From the NCBI GenBank assembly GCA_037179515.1, contig JAXCGZ010000057.1, forward strand, positions 112,001 through 176,000: a stretch of DNA of 64,000 bases, given 5' to 3'. Position numbers and translations under genes: made by a program. This DNA is from Halocaridina rubra (Eukaryota; Arthropoda; Malacostraca; Decapoda; Atyidae). How positions within the stretch are numbered: the first letter of the stretch is position 1; every line of letters starts with the position of its first letter. The notes under the pieces were generated by a model. The model did no database searches, was not told the origin of the DNA, and saw nothing but the letters and a program-made list of their open reading frames with translations. Positions 1-11,593 of the stretch are shown here, piece after piece.

Positions 1-2992
1 ACTGGCATTCAGAAGTAAGAACAGAGTTCTATACTTATATTTCTTAGTAATGCTCATTCTAACACAGTCTCTTTTACTATTCAAATTCCTGCTGTCATAA
101 TCTATGTATATATATAGAGCATAAGTGGCAACTTGCTGGCTCCACAATTTGTCAATGGGAGTTCTATCTATTCTCTAAACAGTTGCGACATGTGGCAAAA
201 ATATTTATGCAAATGGCGGTACTACCGATGTCTTATCAGTATTTACAATTTATCGACTGCAATAAAATGTAGGCACAAGTATCGCCTAGCTTCGCTGGAA
301 AAAAAAAATAAATCAATGACGGCCACATTCTTGTAGTATCGGAAGCAGCTCATTTCAGTCTCAGAGTAGAGAGGGAGAGAGAGAGAGAGAGAGAAAGGTT
401 GACTGGGCGACCGTGATATACGTTGCGGTATCCACCCACGTGTCAGATGAGACGGGCCTCCTTTTACTTGTACTGAAAATAAAAATAAATTGTCGCAGAG
501 TATCTCTACATAAAAGAATAAATAAACAAATGAAAGTGAACAAACGTGAGCAATGACTATCGATAGAGTTTTGCGTTTATTGTCAGAGGGCTATTCTTAT
601 TCCCAATTAAAAAAAACAAAAGCAAAAGAACTTAGTGTACAACTGCAGAAACATCGAAGCATAAATCTATTCCTTTCTGTCTAATATTGCTAAGTTTACT
701 GTAATAGCATACACATCTTTGTCTATAATGACAATATTTTTCTTGCTATAAATCAGAGGGTTGAGTCGAAGCACACACTCTAAAAGGCAACATATCCCTG
801 ATGAAATTAAAGCAAAATATTACAATCATATGTGACAGTATCTCTACTACTATCAACAAAAGTACAAATATCTTTTTCTTAACAAACTTCTTATCATGAC
901 TTAAGTATCATTAATTTTAAATTTAAAACTCAACATATAATCTCTGAGAATCTCAATTATAATAATTAGCTCAATTATAATTTTAAATTCATGACAGTAA
1001 CAGGGATTAACATTAATTATTTCTAGATAATCTTTTCAAAACTCTTTAATTATAATATAAAGGGATTAAGATTTTAAAGATTTCTTCAATACAAAAAGAA
1101 CTATATAACAAAAACGGGTATCTGAAAGACTATAAAAAGTCTGTCTCTGTGTATGCAATAATAAAAACAAAAAGTATATTTCATTAGCAACAGTAAAGAA
1201 TGCATTTTGCTTAAGTTTTAAAATCTCGTAAGGAGTTGTACATGAACAATTCAAACAGAAAATATATATATATTCTTTTACTATCTCGAATTTAACTTAT
1301 TTAAATTACTAAACAACAGAATTTCCTCCAGAACAGGGAGAAGTTCGACTTATAACTGTTCTGTCTGCTTTTACGGGGGGTGCGCATGAGGGCGCTGTTT
1401 TCTCCCCTGTTCTTTTGGCTTCTGGATCAACTTCTGCTCTCTCAAATACGGGAAACAGCTGTGTAACATTCTTGTTGTCATTTCGTGTCAGCTCTCACTC
1501 TTTCTTTATGACCAAGCTGAAATAAGTTTGATAAACATTATCATGGCTAAAACTCGCAACGCTTTATTTTATCAGTCTAACATATCTCTTCAGACAAATA
1601 ATGTATATACTGCAGCTAGCAAAAAAAATAAAGAATCATTCATAGATTTACGTCCTTTATCACGTAATATCTATCTTGGAACTCTCGGAAATCGAATAAT
1701 AATCTCATTGGCGGAGTAGGGGACAAAACAAAAATAAAACAAACTTGGCCTCTCAACCATATCTGGGCAGGTGGAGAATCATTTTCTCAAAAATATCCCT
1801 CAATAGATATTGCAACAGCGCATCACCTCCCATAAAAATGCTCCGATATGGCATGCAGAAAGACCCGGCGGAGCAGGGGAACGATCCTCGCAGACTCCCC
1901 AATCATGCTTCCTAACGGTGCTTTCCGTGATTTCACCCCCTAGAGCAGCCCCCCCCCCATTATACTCCCAGTCATTCATACTCATTCGCTATATCACTTT
2001 CAAGACAATCATCCCCTTTCTGTCTGTGAAATTCCCTTTTATTTACAACGTTGGTTTCCCTTTCCCGATCTCTCTGAAGGAGAGTAAAGGTGAAATCTCG
2101 GTTGGGTCGCGCGGTCACAAGACTGCCTCACCAGTCCTAAGTCCCATTCTAACGAACAAACAAACATTCTACTCCCTTGAAGCTACGTTTGGGTGACACT
2201 GAAAATACTTCCCTATTCTAGGACAGCACAAATTCCTCTAATTTACTCTTACTTTCACCTGCATAGCGTGAAATAAACTCATCTCTAAATAATATCACAA
2301 AATTTCTTATTCTTCAAATAAGCATGCCACACACGTATCGTAATGTTAATCTCTTCATCATAATAACACAAAATGAACGATCTGTCATTTATGTCTTTCT
2401 TTTCTCACTCCAAAATCTTACACTTTAAGATATTAATATAAAAATGACGTTACACGTACTTTAAATACCAAAGATCAGTACAATTACTATATATTTATAA
2501 TAACGAGGTTGGGAGATCGATTGGTCACTTCCGCATTCCTTTCTCGGAAATGACACGTGTTCTAAGTAAAACCTTAAAAGCAGATTAAAGTATATTACTC
2601 ACAATAATTCTTACACTTAAGAAATTAATATACTGTAATAGTGATTGCACGTATATTAAATTTTCAATTAAAATCAATACATTCGCGTTCTTATAATTCA
2701 ATTTAGGCATTAATACAAATAAATGGAACACCCTTTAAACGCAATTACTTTATATTATTCATATAATAAAAAAATGGGAGTTCATTACCTCTTATAGCTA
2801 TTAGTACAAATTATCCATGTTAGTAATGGGTACAAAAATTCTACTTTTATAAACTTATTAGGCGCCACACCCCTTATAGGCGGGTTGGCTGAGTCAAAGC
2901 ATAACTACAAGATAAAATGGCGGTGTACACCGACCTCAATTTCTTTTACTAATTGTCCCATTACTCACTGGATACAGATCACAAGTACTTAG
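1..2992. other. AT-rich intergenic stretch, no gene recognised
   Basis: No reading frame here resembles a protein I know. Open stretches are short and have no recognisable domain. A more GC-rich patch lies at about 1800-1960. A near-perfect inverted pair (AGAACAGGGAGAA at 1330-1342 against its complement at 1400-1413) could form a stem with a loop of about 57 bases. I see nothing else I can name. Confidence 0.6.
369..395 (+). repeat. (GA)n microsatellite
   Basis: An uninterrupted or nearly uninterrupted GA dinucleotide run read directly from the sequence. Confidence 0.9.
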
Positions 2993-3607
2993 CTATTTTA
3001 AGGAGGTGGTCCTGAAGAACTTCATGGCAGAAGGCAAGGAAGGAGGGGGTTCTCCTTCTTCTCTCGAGTAAAATCGACGAATCGCCATCTTCTTGGTCGG
3101 ATCTGGCAACTTATATTTCTTGTAATGGGCATTTTCACTCAATGCTCCGGTCACACTTCGGCTTACTAAGAAATATCTTAGGAATAGTTCCTTAAAAGTT
3201 TCATAATATTCTCTGTTTGACCACTCGTCACTTCTCATCCGCAGACCCAAGTATTTCAGGAAGTCGGCCGCGGGAATTATGGACGGACATTCGAGGTCTT
3301 TTACATTTGCGCCGTCGAGGTATAAAAGTGAATTTTTGACTCGAGGCGCCTTTACAACCAGGGCACGGGGTGGGGGCTTGTCCTGCTGCGTTCCCTGTGT
3401 CACCACGGGGCTCGGAGCGGCAGGCTGTTCGTCGATGTTTGAGGCGTCGGTTTCTCTGTCGGCGTTGACCAAGTTCCTTCTCGACGGAGCGGCGTCAGCA
3501 GAAGTTTGTAGGCGCCGCACGTGCTCCTCCAGTTCGAGAATTCTCCGGTGTTTGGCCTCGTCACTCATTTCTTGAATTGGGAGATGTTGCATTTCTGCGT
3601 TTGCCAT
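2993..3607 (-). CDS. gag-like ORF of an LTR element, family not recognised
   Basis: An open frame of 204 residues starting MANAEMQHLP. I chose this ATG because the frame upstream of it (to 3736) reads through the LTR leader and primer-site-like sequence. Residues about 15-35 are charged and leucine-spaced (RRILELEEHVRRLQ), consistent with a short coiled coil. Residues about 60-85 are rich in Pro, Gln and Ala. The C-terminal part (FLKYLGLRMRSDEWSNREYY and following) is mixed alpha-helical in appearance. There is no CCHC knuckle, protease or reverse transcriptase. The position, about 130 bases after an LTR end and a TGG-starting primer-site-like sequence, argues for a gag product. No pol follows on the minus strand, so the element is 3'-truncated. 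A non-gag ORF1 is also possible. Confidence 0.45.
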   Translation of the reverse strand: MANAEMQHLPIQEMSDEAKHRRILELEEHVRRLQTSADAAPSRRNLVNADRETDASNIDEQPAAPSPVVTQGTQQDKPPPRALVVKAPRVKNSLLYLDGANVKDLECPSIIPAADFLKYLGLRMRSDEWSNREYYETFKELFLRYFLVSRSVTGALSENAHYKKYKLPDPTKKMAIRRFYSREEGEPPPSLPSAMKFFRTTSLK

Positions 3608-3718
3608 TCTTATTTTCTTTTCTTCGCACTGGTTTCTTCTGATATGAGAGTCTCTTCGTATGTTTTCCAGGAGTGTGATCCGTACTGCGCTGCCACCAGT
3701 TTTCGTAAAGTTAATTAC

Positions 3719-3762
3719 TATTCCACCACGTGTCACCAGTTGTCGTGATGATTCCTTCTCAC
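3719..3762 (-). promoter_or_regulatory. LTR 3' end and primer-binding-site-like sequence
   Basis: On the minus strand the 22 bases at 3762-3741 end in ...CACGACA and are followed by ACTGGTGACACGTGG. The same LTR end and the same follow-on occur on the plus strand at 4621-4658. A TGG just after a CA-ending LTR is where LTR elements carry their primer-binding site. This short piece is the detached 3' end of the LTR lying at 4794-5651. Confidence 0.55.
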
Positions 3763-4793
3763 TGTCGCATGACTTCCGTCATGCTGAAGCCAGAATCTGA
3801 AACTTGTAACAAATCTTGAGGGGTAACGGTTGGTCGAGGGCACAGATATTTTATTACATGCCCTCACTTTTATTGAGTTTTGGGTGCAGACCATGTTTTC
3901 CCTTGGGACCACCAAGATTTATGGCTAGGCACCCGGAACTAACCCCCGGTGCCATGCACCCCCCAAGAGGCCTAAAGGATAAGGGACCCTCGGTCCTCGA
4001 AAACACCACAAGTCGTGAAGAGAAACGTGAGAGGCTAGAAGTCAAGGGTGAAATAGAATACTCTCCCAATTGTTTTCTGCGGTACGGCCAATGTTTGTAG
4101 AAAGTGTCAAGGAGATATATGACCGGACCCATGAGACTTAGCATCTGGCATCGAGTACCTGAAGAGGATGGGAAAGGCCAAGAAGTTAGCCATTTCCTAA
4201 ACCACAAGAAACATAAACATGTGACCCGTACATATGTACATGCCCTGGAGAGATACCCAATAGCCACGCTCTGACCTGGAACTTTTCTGTTCTATAGGCT
4301 TGTTGAAATAGCCCCTCCCCAAAATAGGAGGGACTCCACTTCGAACCTGGCATTGATTTGCAGGACTGGATGTCACTTGAGTTCATTGGCAGGATTAGAT
4401 GTCAAGCCACGCCCTGCCCTGGGGTATTTCAAGAACCACCCAGGGCAGAGACAGTTAGTTAGAACTTTGCCCGGGGCACGAATAGATCATAGATTGTGAT
4501 AGTCATCGGGTGGGGGGCATTGAGGCGTCGAATGTGTTGTACTCTAGAATAAATTAAGATAAAGGAATCACTGCCTGTCCATTCTTACCTTGCACCCTTC
4601 TGGTACTAATATTAATGTAGTGAGAGGAAATCTTCACGACAACTGGTGACACGTGGTGGAATGGTAATTAACATTACGACAATTTGGTGACAAGCAGCGA
4701 GATAACCCAGTCATCTTACAAATTGGTGAATTCAGTGGAATAGTCCAAAATTCATCCTACAACTTGTTGGGCAGCGGTAGAATTCATCCTACA
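3763..4793 (+). mobile_element. LTR (plus about 150 bp of leader) inserted into a sibling LTR
   Basis: The unit begins TGTCGCATGA and ends TACA, and is flanked by the 4-bp direct repeat TCAC (3759-3762 and 4794-4797), which looks like a target-site duplication. Bases 3763-4641 behave as an LTR: TG...CA ends, AATAAA near 4550, and ACTGGTGACACGTGG directly after. Bases 4642-4793 are leader-like and contain two further TTGGTG/TTGTTGGG motifs and a direct repeat of ATTCATCCTACA. It carries no coding region. It is the inverted partner of the LTR at 4794-5651. Confidence 0.6.
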
Positions 4794-5651
4794 TCACTAC
4801 GTTAATATTAGTACCAGAAGGGTGCAAGGTAAGAATGGACAAGCGGTGATTCCCTTATCTTAATTTATTCTAGAGTACAACACATTCGACGCCTCAATGC
4901 CCCCCACCCTATAACTATCACAATCTATGATCTATTCGTGCCCCGGGCAAAGTTCTAACTGACTGTGTCTGCCCTGGGTGGTTCTTGAAATACCCCAAGG
5001 GCAGGGTATGGCTTGACATCCAGTCCTGCCAATGAACTCAAGTGACATCCAGTCCTGCAAATCAACGCCAGGTTCGAAGTGGAGTCCCTCCTATTTTGGG
5101 GAGGAGCTATTTCAACAAGCCTATAGAACGGAAAAGTTCCAGGTCAGAGCGTGGCTATTGGGTATCTCTCCAGGGCATGTACATACGTACGGGTCAAATG
5201 TTTGTGTTTCTTGTGGTTTAGGAAATGGCTAACTTCTTGGCCTTCCCCATCCTCTTCAGGTACTCGATGCCAGATGCTAAGTCTCATGGGTCCGGTCATA
5301 TATCTCCTTGACACTTTCTACAACCATTGACCGTACCGCAGAAAAACAATTGGGAGAGTATTCTATTTCACCCTTGACTTCTAGCCTCTCACGTTTCTCT
5401 TCACGACTTGTGGTGTTTTCGAGGACCGAGGGTCCCTTATCTTTTAGGCCTCTTGGGGGTGCATGGCGCCGGAGGTTAGTTCCATGTGTCTAGCCATAAA
5501 TCTTGGTGGTACCAAGGGAAAACATGGCCTGGACCCAAAACCCAATAAAAGTGAGGGCATGTAATAAAACATCTGTGCCCTCGACCGTTACCCCTAAAGA
5601 TTTGTTACAAGTTTCAGATTCTGGCTTCAGCACGACTTCAGTCATGCGACA
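4794..5651 (-). repeat. LTR, minus orientation, interrupted by the inserted copy
   Basis: This is the reverse complement of 3763-4623 over about 860 bases with scattered differences. Short open frames encoding nearly the same peptide (starting MNSSDIQSCKS) appear on opposite strands of the two arms, confirming the inversion. Read on the minus strand it starts TGTCGCATGA at 5651. Its missing last 22 bases sit at 3762-3741, beyond the insert. It is therefore the 5' LTR of the element carrying the gag-like ORF at 2993-3607. Confidence 0.6.
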
Positions 5652-5655
5652 AAAG

Positions 5656-5930
5656 AATGAGGTACTAGGTGGGAATGAGAATGGCGAGAGACTATTAGAT
5701 ATGTGTGTTGAGCAAGAGTTGGGGATAGGTAATAGTTTTTTCAAGAAGTTAATAAATAAGTATACATGAATGAGAGTGGCAAATGGAAGAGTGAAAAAAA
5801 AAGAGCATTGATGGATTATGTGTTGGTAACAAAGAGAATGATTGGTAGAGGGAAATATGTTCATGCATTTAGGGGTGTGGCTGCTGGGATGTCTGATTAG
5901 TTTTTGGCTGAAGCAAAAGTGGTAATAGCA
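5656..5930 (+). pseudogene. LINE endonuclease C-terminus (fragment)
   Basis: Translation gives NENGERLLDMCVEQELGIGN, then INKYT, DYVLVTKR and GVAAGMSD followed by a stop where the catalytic SDH histidine is expected. Endonucleases of this kind nick target DNA before reverse transcription. Frame breaks occur near 5768 and at the 5898 stop. Only the last third or so of the domain is present. Confidence 0.7.
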
Positions 5931-6246
5931 AAAACAGTGGAGAAATAGAGTGGGGGGATGTAGAAGGGAAGAGGTGAAAAAGCCAGAGAAGAGACAGGAA
6001 TATCAGGACAGGTTGAAAGTGGCATATGACAGGGTGAAAGAGACAGAAGTTGGCGAGTTAGAGGAGGAGTGAGGGTTGATGAAAGGTTTTGTGGGACATG
6101 CAAGTGATGTGTGTGGAAAGAGGTTTGTTGGAGGGGGCATGAGGAGGGACAGCGAGTGGTGGAATGAAGGGGTGAAAATGGAGGTGGAAGAGAAAAAGGG
6201 TTTTTGAGGAATGGCTGCTGTGTAGCAGTAGGGAGAAGTATGAAAG

Positions 6247-8090
6247 ATGTTGGGAAAAAATGTGGAAACCAAGTGGAAGGTAGAGGAAGAGAAGAGGTTT
6301 GCAAATGTTAGGTGGGAACTGGATATTAGTAGGTCATATGAGGAGAATAAAAAGAAGTTTTGGAAAGAAGTGAAGAGAGTAAGGAAGGGTGGATTGAGGA
6401 TAAAAGAGACAGTGAAAGATGTGAATGGACATATGTTAAGAGGGGACAATGCAAGGAAAAAATGGGCAGAATATTTTGAGTGCTTGCTGAATGTTGAGGA
6501 AGATAGAGAGGCAGCTATAGTGGCAATGGGGGTGTTCAAGTGCCAGTAAAAGGAGAGGAAAATGAGAGAGAGATTACAAGAGAGGAGGTGAAAAGGGCAT
6601 TTGATGAAACAAAAGCAGGTAAAGCGCCTGGAATGGATGGGGTGAGAGCGGAGATGTTGAAAGAAGGGGGTGTGACTGCTTTGGAATGGTTAGTGAGAGT
6701 GTTTATTGTATGCTTTATGTTGTCAATGGTGCCAGTGGAATGGGTGATTGCTTGTATAGTGCCCCTATACAAAGGTAAGGGAGATGTGTATGAATGCAGT
6801 AATTTTAGAGGTATAAGTTTGTTGAGTGTGAGAGGAAAAGTGTATGGTTGGATACTGATTAATAGGATTAGGGATAAGACAGAAATGTGATCGCAGAAGT
6901 GCAGGTAGTTTTAGGAGAGGTAGAGGTTGTATAGATCAAATTTTTATAGTTAGGCGGTTATGTGAGAAATATTTAGCAAAGGGTAAGGATGTGTATTTTG
7001 CATTTTTGGATCTGGAGAAAGTGTATGATAGAGTTGATAGAGAGGCAATGTGGAATGTTTTGAGGTTATATGGAATTGATGGTAGACTGTTGCAAGCAGT
7101 GAAGGGTTTGTATGAGGGTAGTAGAGCTTGTGTTATTGTAGGGAATGAAGTGAGTGAGTGGTTTCCAGTGAGTGTGGGACTGAGACAGGGATGTGTGATG
7201 TCACTATGGCTGTTCAATTTGTATATTGATGGAGTCGTAAGAGAAGTGAATGAGCGAGTGCATGGTCGAGGTTTGAGAATGGTAGATGGGGATGATAACG
7301 AGTGGGAGCTGAATCAGTTGCTATTTGCAGATGATACTGTGGTGGTGGCATATTCAAAGGAGAAGCTGTGTCAGTTAGTGTCAGAATTTGGAATGGTGTG
7401 TGAGAGAAGGGAGTTGAGTGAATGTGGGAAAGAGTATGGTTATGTGTACAAGAAATGTGGATAGTTCTGGATTGAATGTTATGTTGAATGGAGAGACACT
7501 TGAGAAAGTTGATCAGTTTAAGTATTTAGGCTCGATTATAGCTTCAAAGTGTGGAGTGGAAACAGATGTGTGTAACAGAGTGAATGAAGGATGTAAAGTG
7601 TTGGGTACGTTGAAAGGAGTGATGAAAAATAGTGGGTTGGAAATGAATGTTAAGAAAGTTTTGTATGAGAAAGTTGTTGTGCAAACTGTGAGATGTATGG
7701 ATCAGAGTTATGGGGTATGGAAGTAAGTGAGAGACGGACTCTAAATGTGTTTGAGATGAAATGCCTGAGGAGTATGATTGGTGTATCTCGGTTGGATAGG
7801 GTTAGGAATGAAGTGGTGAGAGCAAGATCAGGTGTGAGGAGAGAATTGGCAGCCAGAGTAGTATGAATGTTCTGAGATGGTTTGGTCATGTGGAGAGGAT
7901 GGATGATGAAAGACTGCTGAAAAAGGTGAGGAATGTGAGAGTTGATGGGAGAAATGCTAGAGGGTGGCCTAGGTTTGGATGGATGGATGGAGTAAGGAGA
8001 GCCCTGAATGATAGGAGGATGGATGTTAGGGAAGCAAGTGAGCGTGCTAGGAATAGGAATAAGTGGCGAGCGAGTGTGACGCAGCTCTGA
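6247..8090 (+). pseudogene. RTE-like reverse transcriptase, frameshifted
   Basis: Consecutive frames (about 6247-6549, 6540-6890, 6991-7464, 7418-7726, 7718-8090) together cover a whole RT. Visible motifs are AGKAPGMDGVRAEMLK (RT start), IVPLYKGKGD, FRGISLLS, FLDLEKVYDRVDREAMW, GLRQGCVMS, and the catalytic LLFADDTVVV near 7319-7350. Downstream lie VDQFKYLGSII, EMKCLRSMIGVSRLDRVRN and VLRWFGHVERMDDERL, the usual C-terminal region of this group. The active-site FADD is kept, but at least four frame changes or stops make the copy dead. The enzyme would copy element RNA at a nicked chromosomal site. Confidence 0.85.
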
Positions 8091-8354
8091 TGGGCCTCTG
8101 CTGTTACTACGGGGCTGCATCTTACAGAGGTAGCCCTGTGGTAGGGGCAGTAGGGAGTTGACATTTATGAAGCGACGCAGGTTGTGGAAGAGCTGGGAGG
8201 ATGGGCTGTGGCACTCCAGCAGTGCCATTTGAAAGGTCGCTAGCTCCCTCGTCATTACCCATAGAGCAAAGTAATCCCCCTATTGTTTCTCTTTTTTTAT
8301 ATCGGCTTCCCCCCAAATTGGGTAAGACAGCCAAGGTAAATAATAAAAAAAAAA

Positions 8355-9930
8355 TCTGTCAGCTCTGTAAATGGGTCAAGTGACAAGTTTCAATGCCTAA
8401 ATTATATTTTTGGCTTAAGAGACTTCCACTTTGAAAAATCCTCTCTAAATGGCACTCAGTAATGTGGACCTTACTTCAGAGGCAGCTATTTACTTCATCA
8501 TAAATTTATCGAAAATAATACTCTTTCGTGAAATGACTGAGATAATGTGGATGTTAAATACGGTAAACTGTAAAAGATCAAGGGAAGAAAAGAAAGAGCC
8601 CAGTCACCATTTTCTAGTGTTATAAATGAAATAGAAATATCATGCTCACATGACAATGTATTGGTATGAAAGTGTGACAGAGAAAGAGTAGTATTATTCT
8701 TAAATAGAAGCAGTTAAAATATTTGCATCTAAGAAAGATATTATGCTTATAGTACTCAGAAAACTGCCTGTTTAATTAACTTTGGCTAATGAAATTTTAT
8801 ACAGTGAAACTGATAATGAAAGTACTAAACTATTATGACAGATCCACTTGAGTCCAGGGACACTAAAGTTATACCTAGATGATATGATATATGATACATA
8901 AAAAATAAACATAAACACATTTTTGAAGTCATTATGCAAAATTCTGATTACTCTGCAACTCATCATGAAAATAAAACAATAAAACTTCAGAGAGAGAACT
9001 CTCTAGTGATTCAGAATTGATGACCTATCTTACTTGCATGGATCATCAGAACTATTAGAACAGACAGTAAATTGAAAACTTCACTGTGAAACTTAACTGA
9101 ACCAAAAATGAGTAGCTTTGGAGAGTAACTTTTACCAAAAATTAGTAGCTCTGAAGAGTAACTTTACTAAAATTCTTTTTAGAATGAATTCAACCAAACT
9201 GGAATTTCATATGCTTCATATTACCCTTAACTTCTATATTCACACATATGAAAAAGCTAATACTAGAGACTGAATAATTCAGGTGATTCACATAGATTTT
9301 AATTAAACAGATACTTATTGCAAATAAAAGCCAGATAAAACTTATAAAGACCATATAATTATGCTAATTAAATCCATAAATATATATCCTCAAATCGCGT
9401 TGTCTAAATACTCACGGTTTATCATAAAATATCTAATATATAAAGCATTATTGTCTTTCCTGGAGTTAAATATGTTTCTGGAAAAATCAGTTTTTTAATT
9501 TGAAGACATTTACTGTTTGTTTTAAAACCCCGCATGATACTACAGTTTGCTTCTGAAGATCAATATATTTGCAGCAAGTGACTCAGTTTGTTAAACTGCT
9601 TTATATAACACTAAAGATGAATTTACCTAATTTTGTGTCTGAACTTGTTTGCATGTGTCTCTTCTGCCTATTGAAAGTTATGGCTATTTAAAATACATTT
9701 CACTTGTTTTTTGCCTATTAAATTTAAAAATTCTTGGTGAACGCCTATAAGTAATAAACTTTAAATTTAGAAAGTGCGTTGAGTTTATAGAGGTGCTCTG
9801 ATTACAATAATGGACTTATCCTTACATGAAATTATACATTATTTATACTCAAAACTGTAAGTACTTTTACAGATTTTATTCAATATGGAAAAAGAGTGAG
9901 CTTGAGGTTTGACTTTTACTTTTCCTCTAG
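8355..9930. other. AT-rich stretch, no gene recognised
   Basis: There is no long frame, no transposon protein and no clear repeat apart from a small tandem duplication. It looks like intron or intergenic DNA. Confidence 0.5.
9101..9166 (+). repeat. 33-bp tandem duplication
   Basis: Two adjacent 33-base copies beginning ACCAAAAATGAGTAGC and ACCAAAAATTAGTAGC differ at a few positions. Confidence 0.75.
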
Positions 9931-10017
9931 CTGATGGTGTGGAATAATGAATTCTGCCCTCATATTCCTTGCATATCCTTAGAGATGACAATAGATGACA
10001 GTTTTGTTGATGGGTGA
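9931..10017 (+). CDS. Weak candidate 3'-terminal exon
   Basis: A good splice-acceptor context (CTTTTACTTTTCCTCTAG, ending 9930) precedes a stretch open for 28 codons in one frame, ending TGA at 10015-10017. In the phase that matches the other two candidates in this region, the peptide would be only DGVE before TAA. Nothing identifies the protein. It is listed because the acceptor is strong and the phase matches. Confidence 0.15.
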   Translation: MMVWNNEFCPHIPCISLEMTIDDSFVDG

Positions 10018-11137
<1,120 letters not shown>

Positions 11138-11167
11138 ATTTAGTGCTGTATGCTACCAGTTTGTACT

Positions 11168-11274
<107 letters not shown>

Positions 11275-11394
11275 AAAAATTTTGTGCATGCTTCCACATT
11301 TTATATCCAGAAATTACATGAAACTGAGATTTGTGTGTTACACTCAAATTCCATGCGATAATTAATTTTTTCCAAAGAGGAATACTTTTTAGGA

Positions 11395-11497
<103 letters not shown>

Positions 11498-11503
11498 TTG
11501 CAG

Positions 11504-11593
11504 GGGCTGACGAGAGAGGAAACATTAAACCTGCCGATGCTGCTCCGGATTGAAGCTGCTGGAACTTGCTGCATGACTGGTGTCATTAGCTGA
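11504..11593 (+). CDS. Candidate 3'-terminal coding exon of an unidentified host gene
   Basis: ATTTTCAATTGCAG ending at 11503 is a plausible splice acceptor, and the next 90 bases are much more GC-rich and codon-like than the flanks. Two frames are possible. One is open for 29 codons to TGA at 11591-11593 (LTREETLNLPMLLRIEAAG and following). The other, after two leading bases, reads ADERGNIKPADAAPD to TGA at 11551-11553. AT-rich 3' UTR-like sequence follows. I do not recognise either peptide. No upstream exon was identified in the window. Confidence 0.25.
   Translation, partial: GLTREETLNLPMLLRIEAAGTCCMTGVIS

Larger units (their letters stand above)
5652..8354 (+). mobile_element. RTE-like non-LTR retrotransposon, 5'-truncated
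   Basis: The order is the end of an apurinic-type endonuclease, a linker, a reverse transcriptase, the C-terminal RTE-type tail, and a short 3' UTR. The 3' end contains a TATCGGCTTCCCCC motif and finishes in a 10-base A run after AATAATAA at 8341-8354. The left end starts inside the endonuclease exactly where the LTR stops, so the upstream part was lost or displaced by the LTR element. The strand is G-rich and C-poor compared with its neighbours. RTE-like (possibly RTE-X) assignment rests on remembered motif style. Confidence 0.8.

Noticed and set aside
2880..2930. tRNA-like A-box sequence (GTTGGCTGAGTCAAAGC)
   Set aside because: No B box or cloverleaf could be found at the right distance, so no tRNA or SINE was called.
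3854..4267. 137-codon minus frame in the LTR
   Set aside because: It lies wholly within the LTR arm and has no domain. It is interrupted in the other arm (4794-5651).
4186..5232. Matching 66-codon frames on opposite strands as a gene pair
   Set aside because: They are the same LTR sequence in inverted arms. Neither has a motif, and the frame is incidental.
5897..6539. Long Ser/Pro-rich minus-strand frames of 135-178 codons
   Set aside because: They are antisense shadows of the G-rich RTE-like LINE coding strand.
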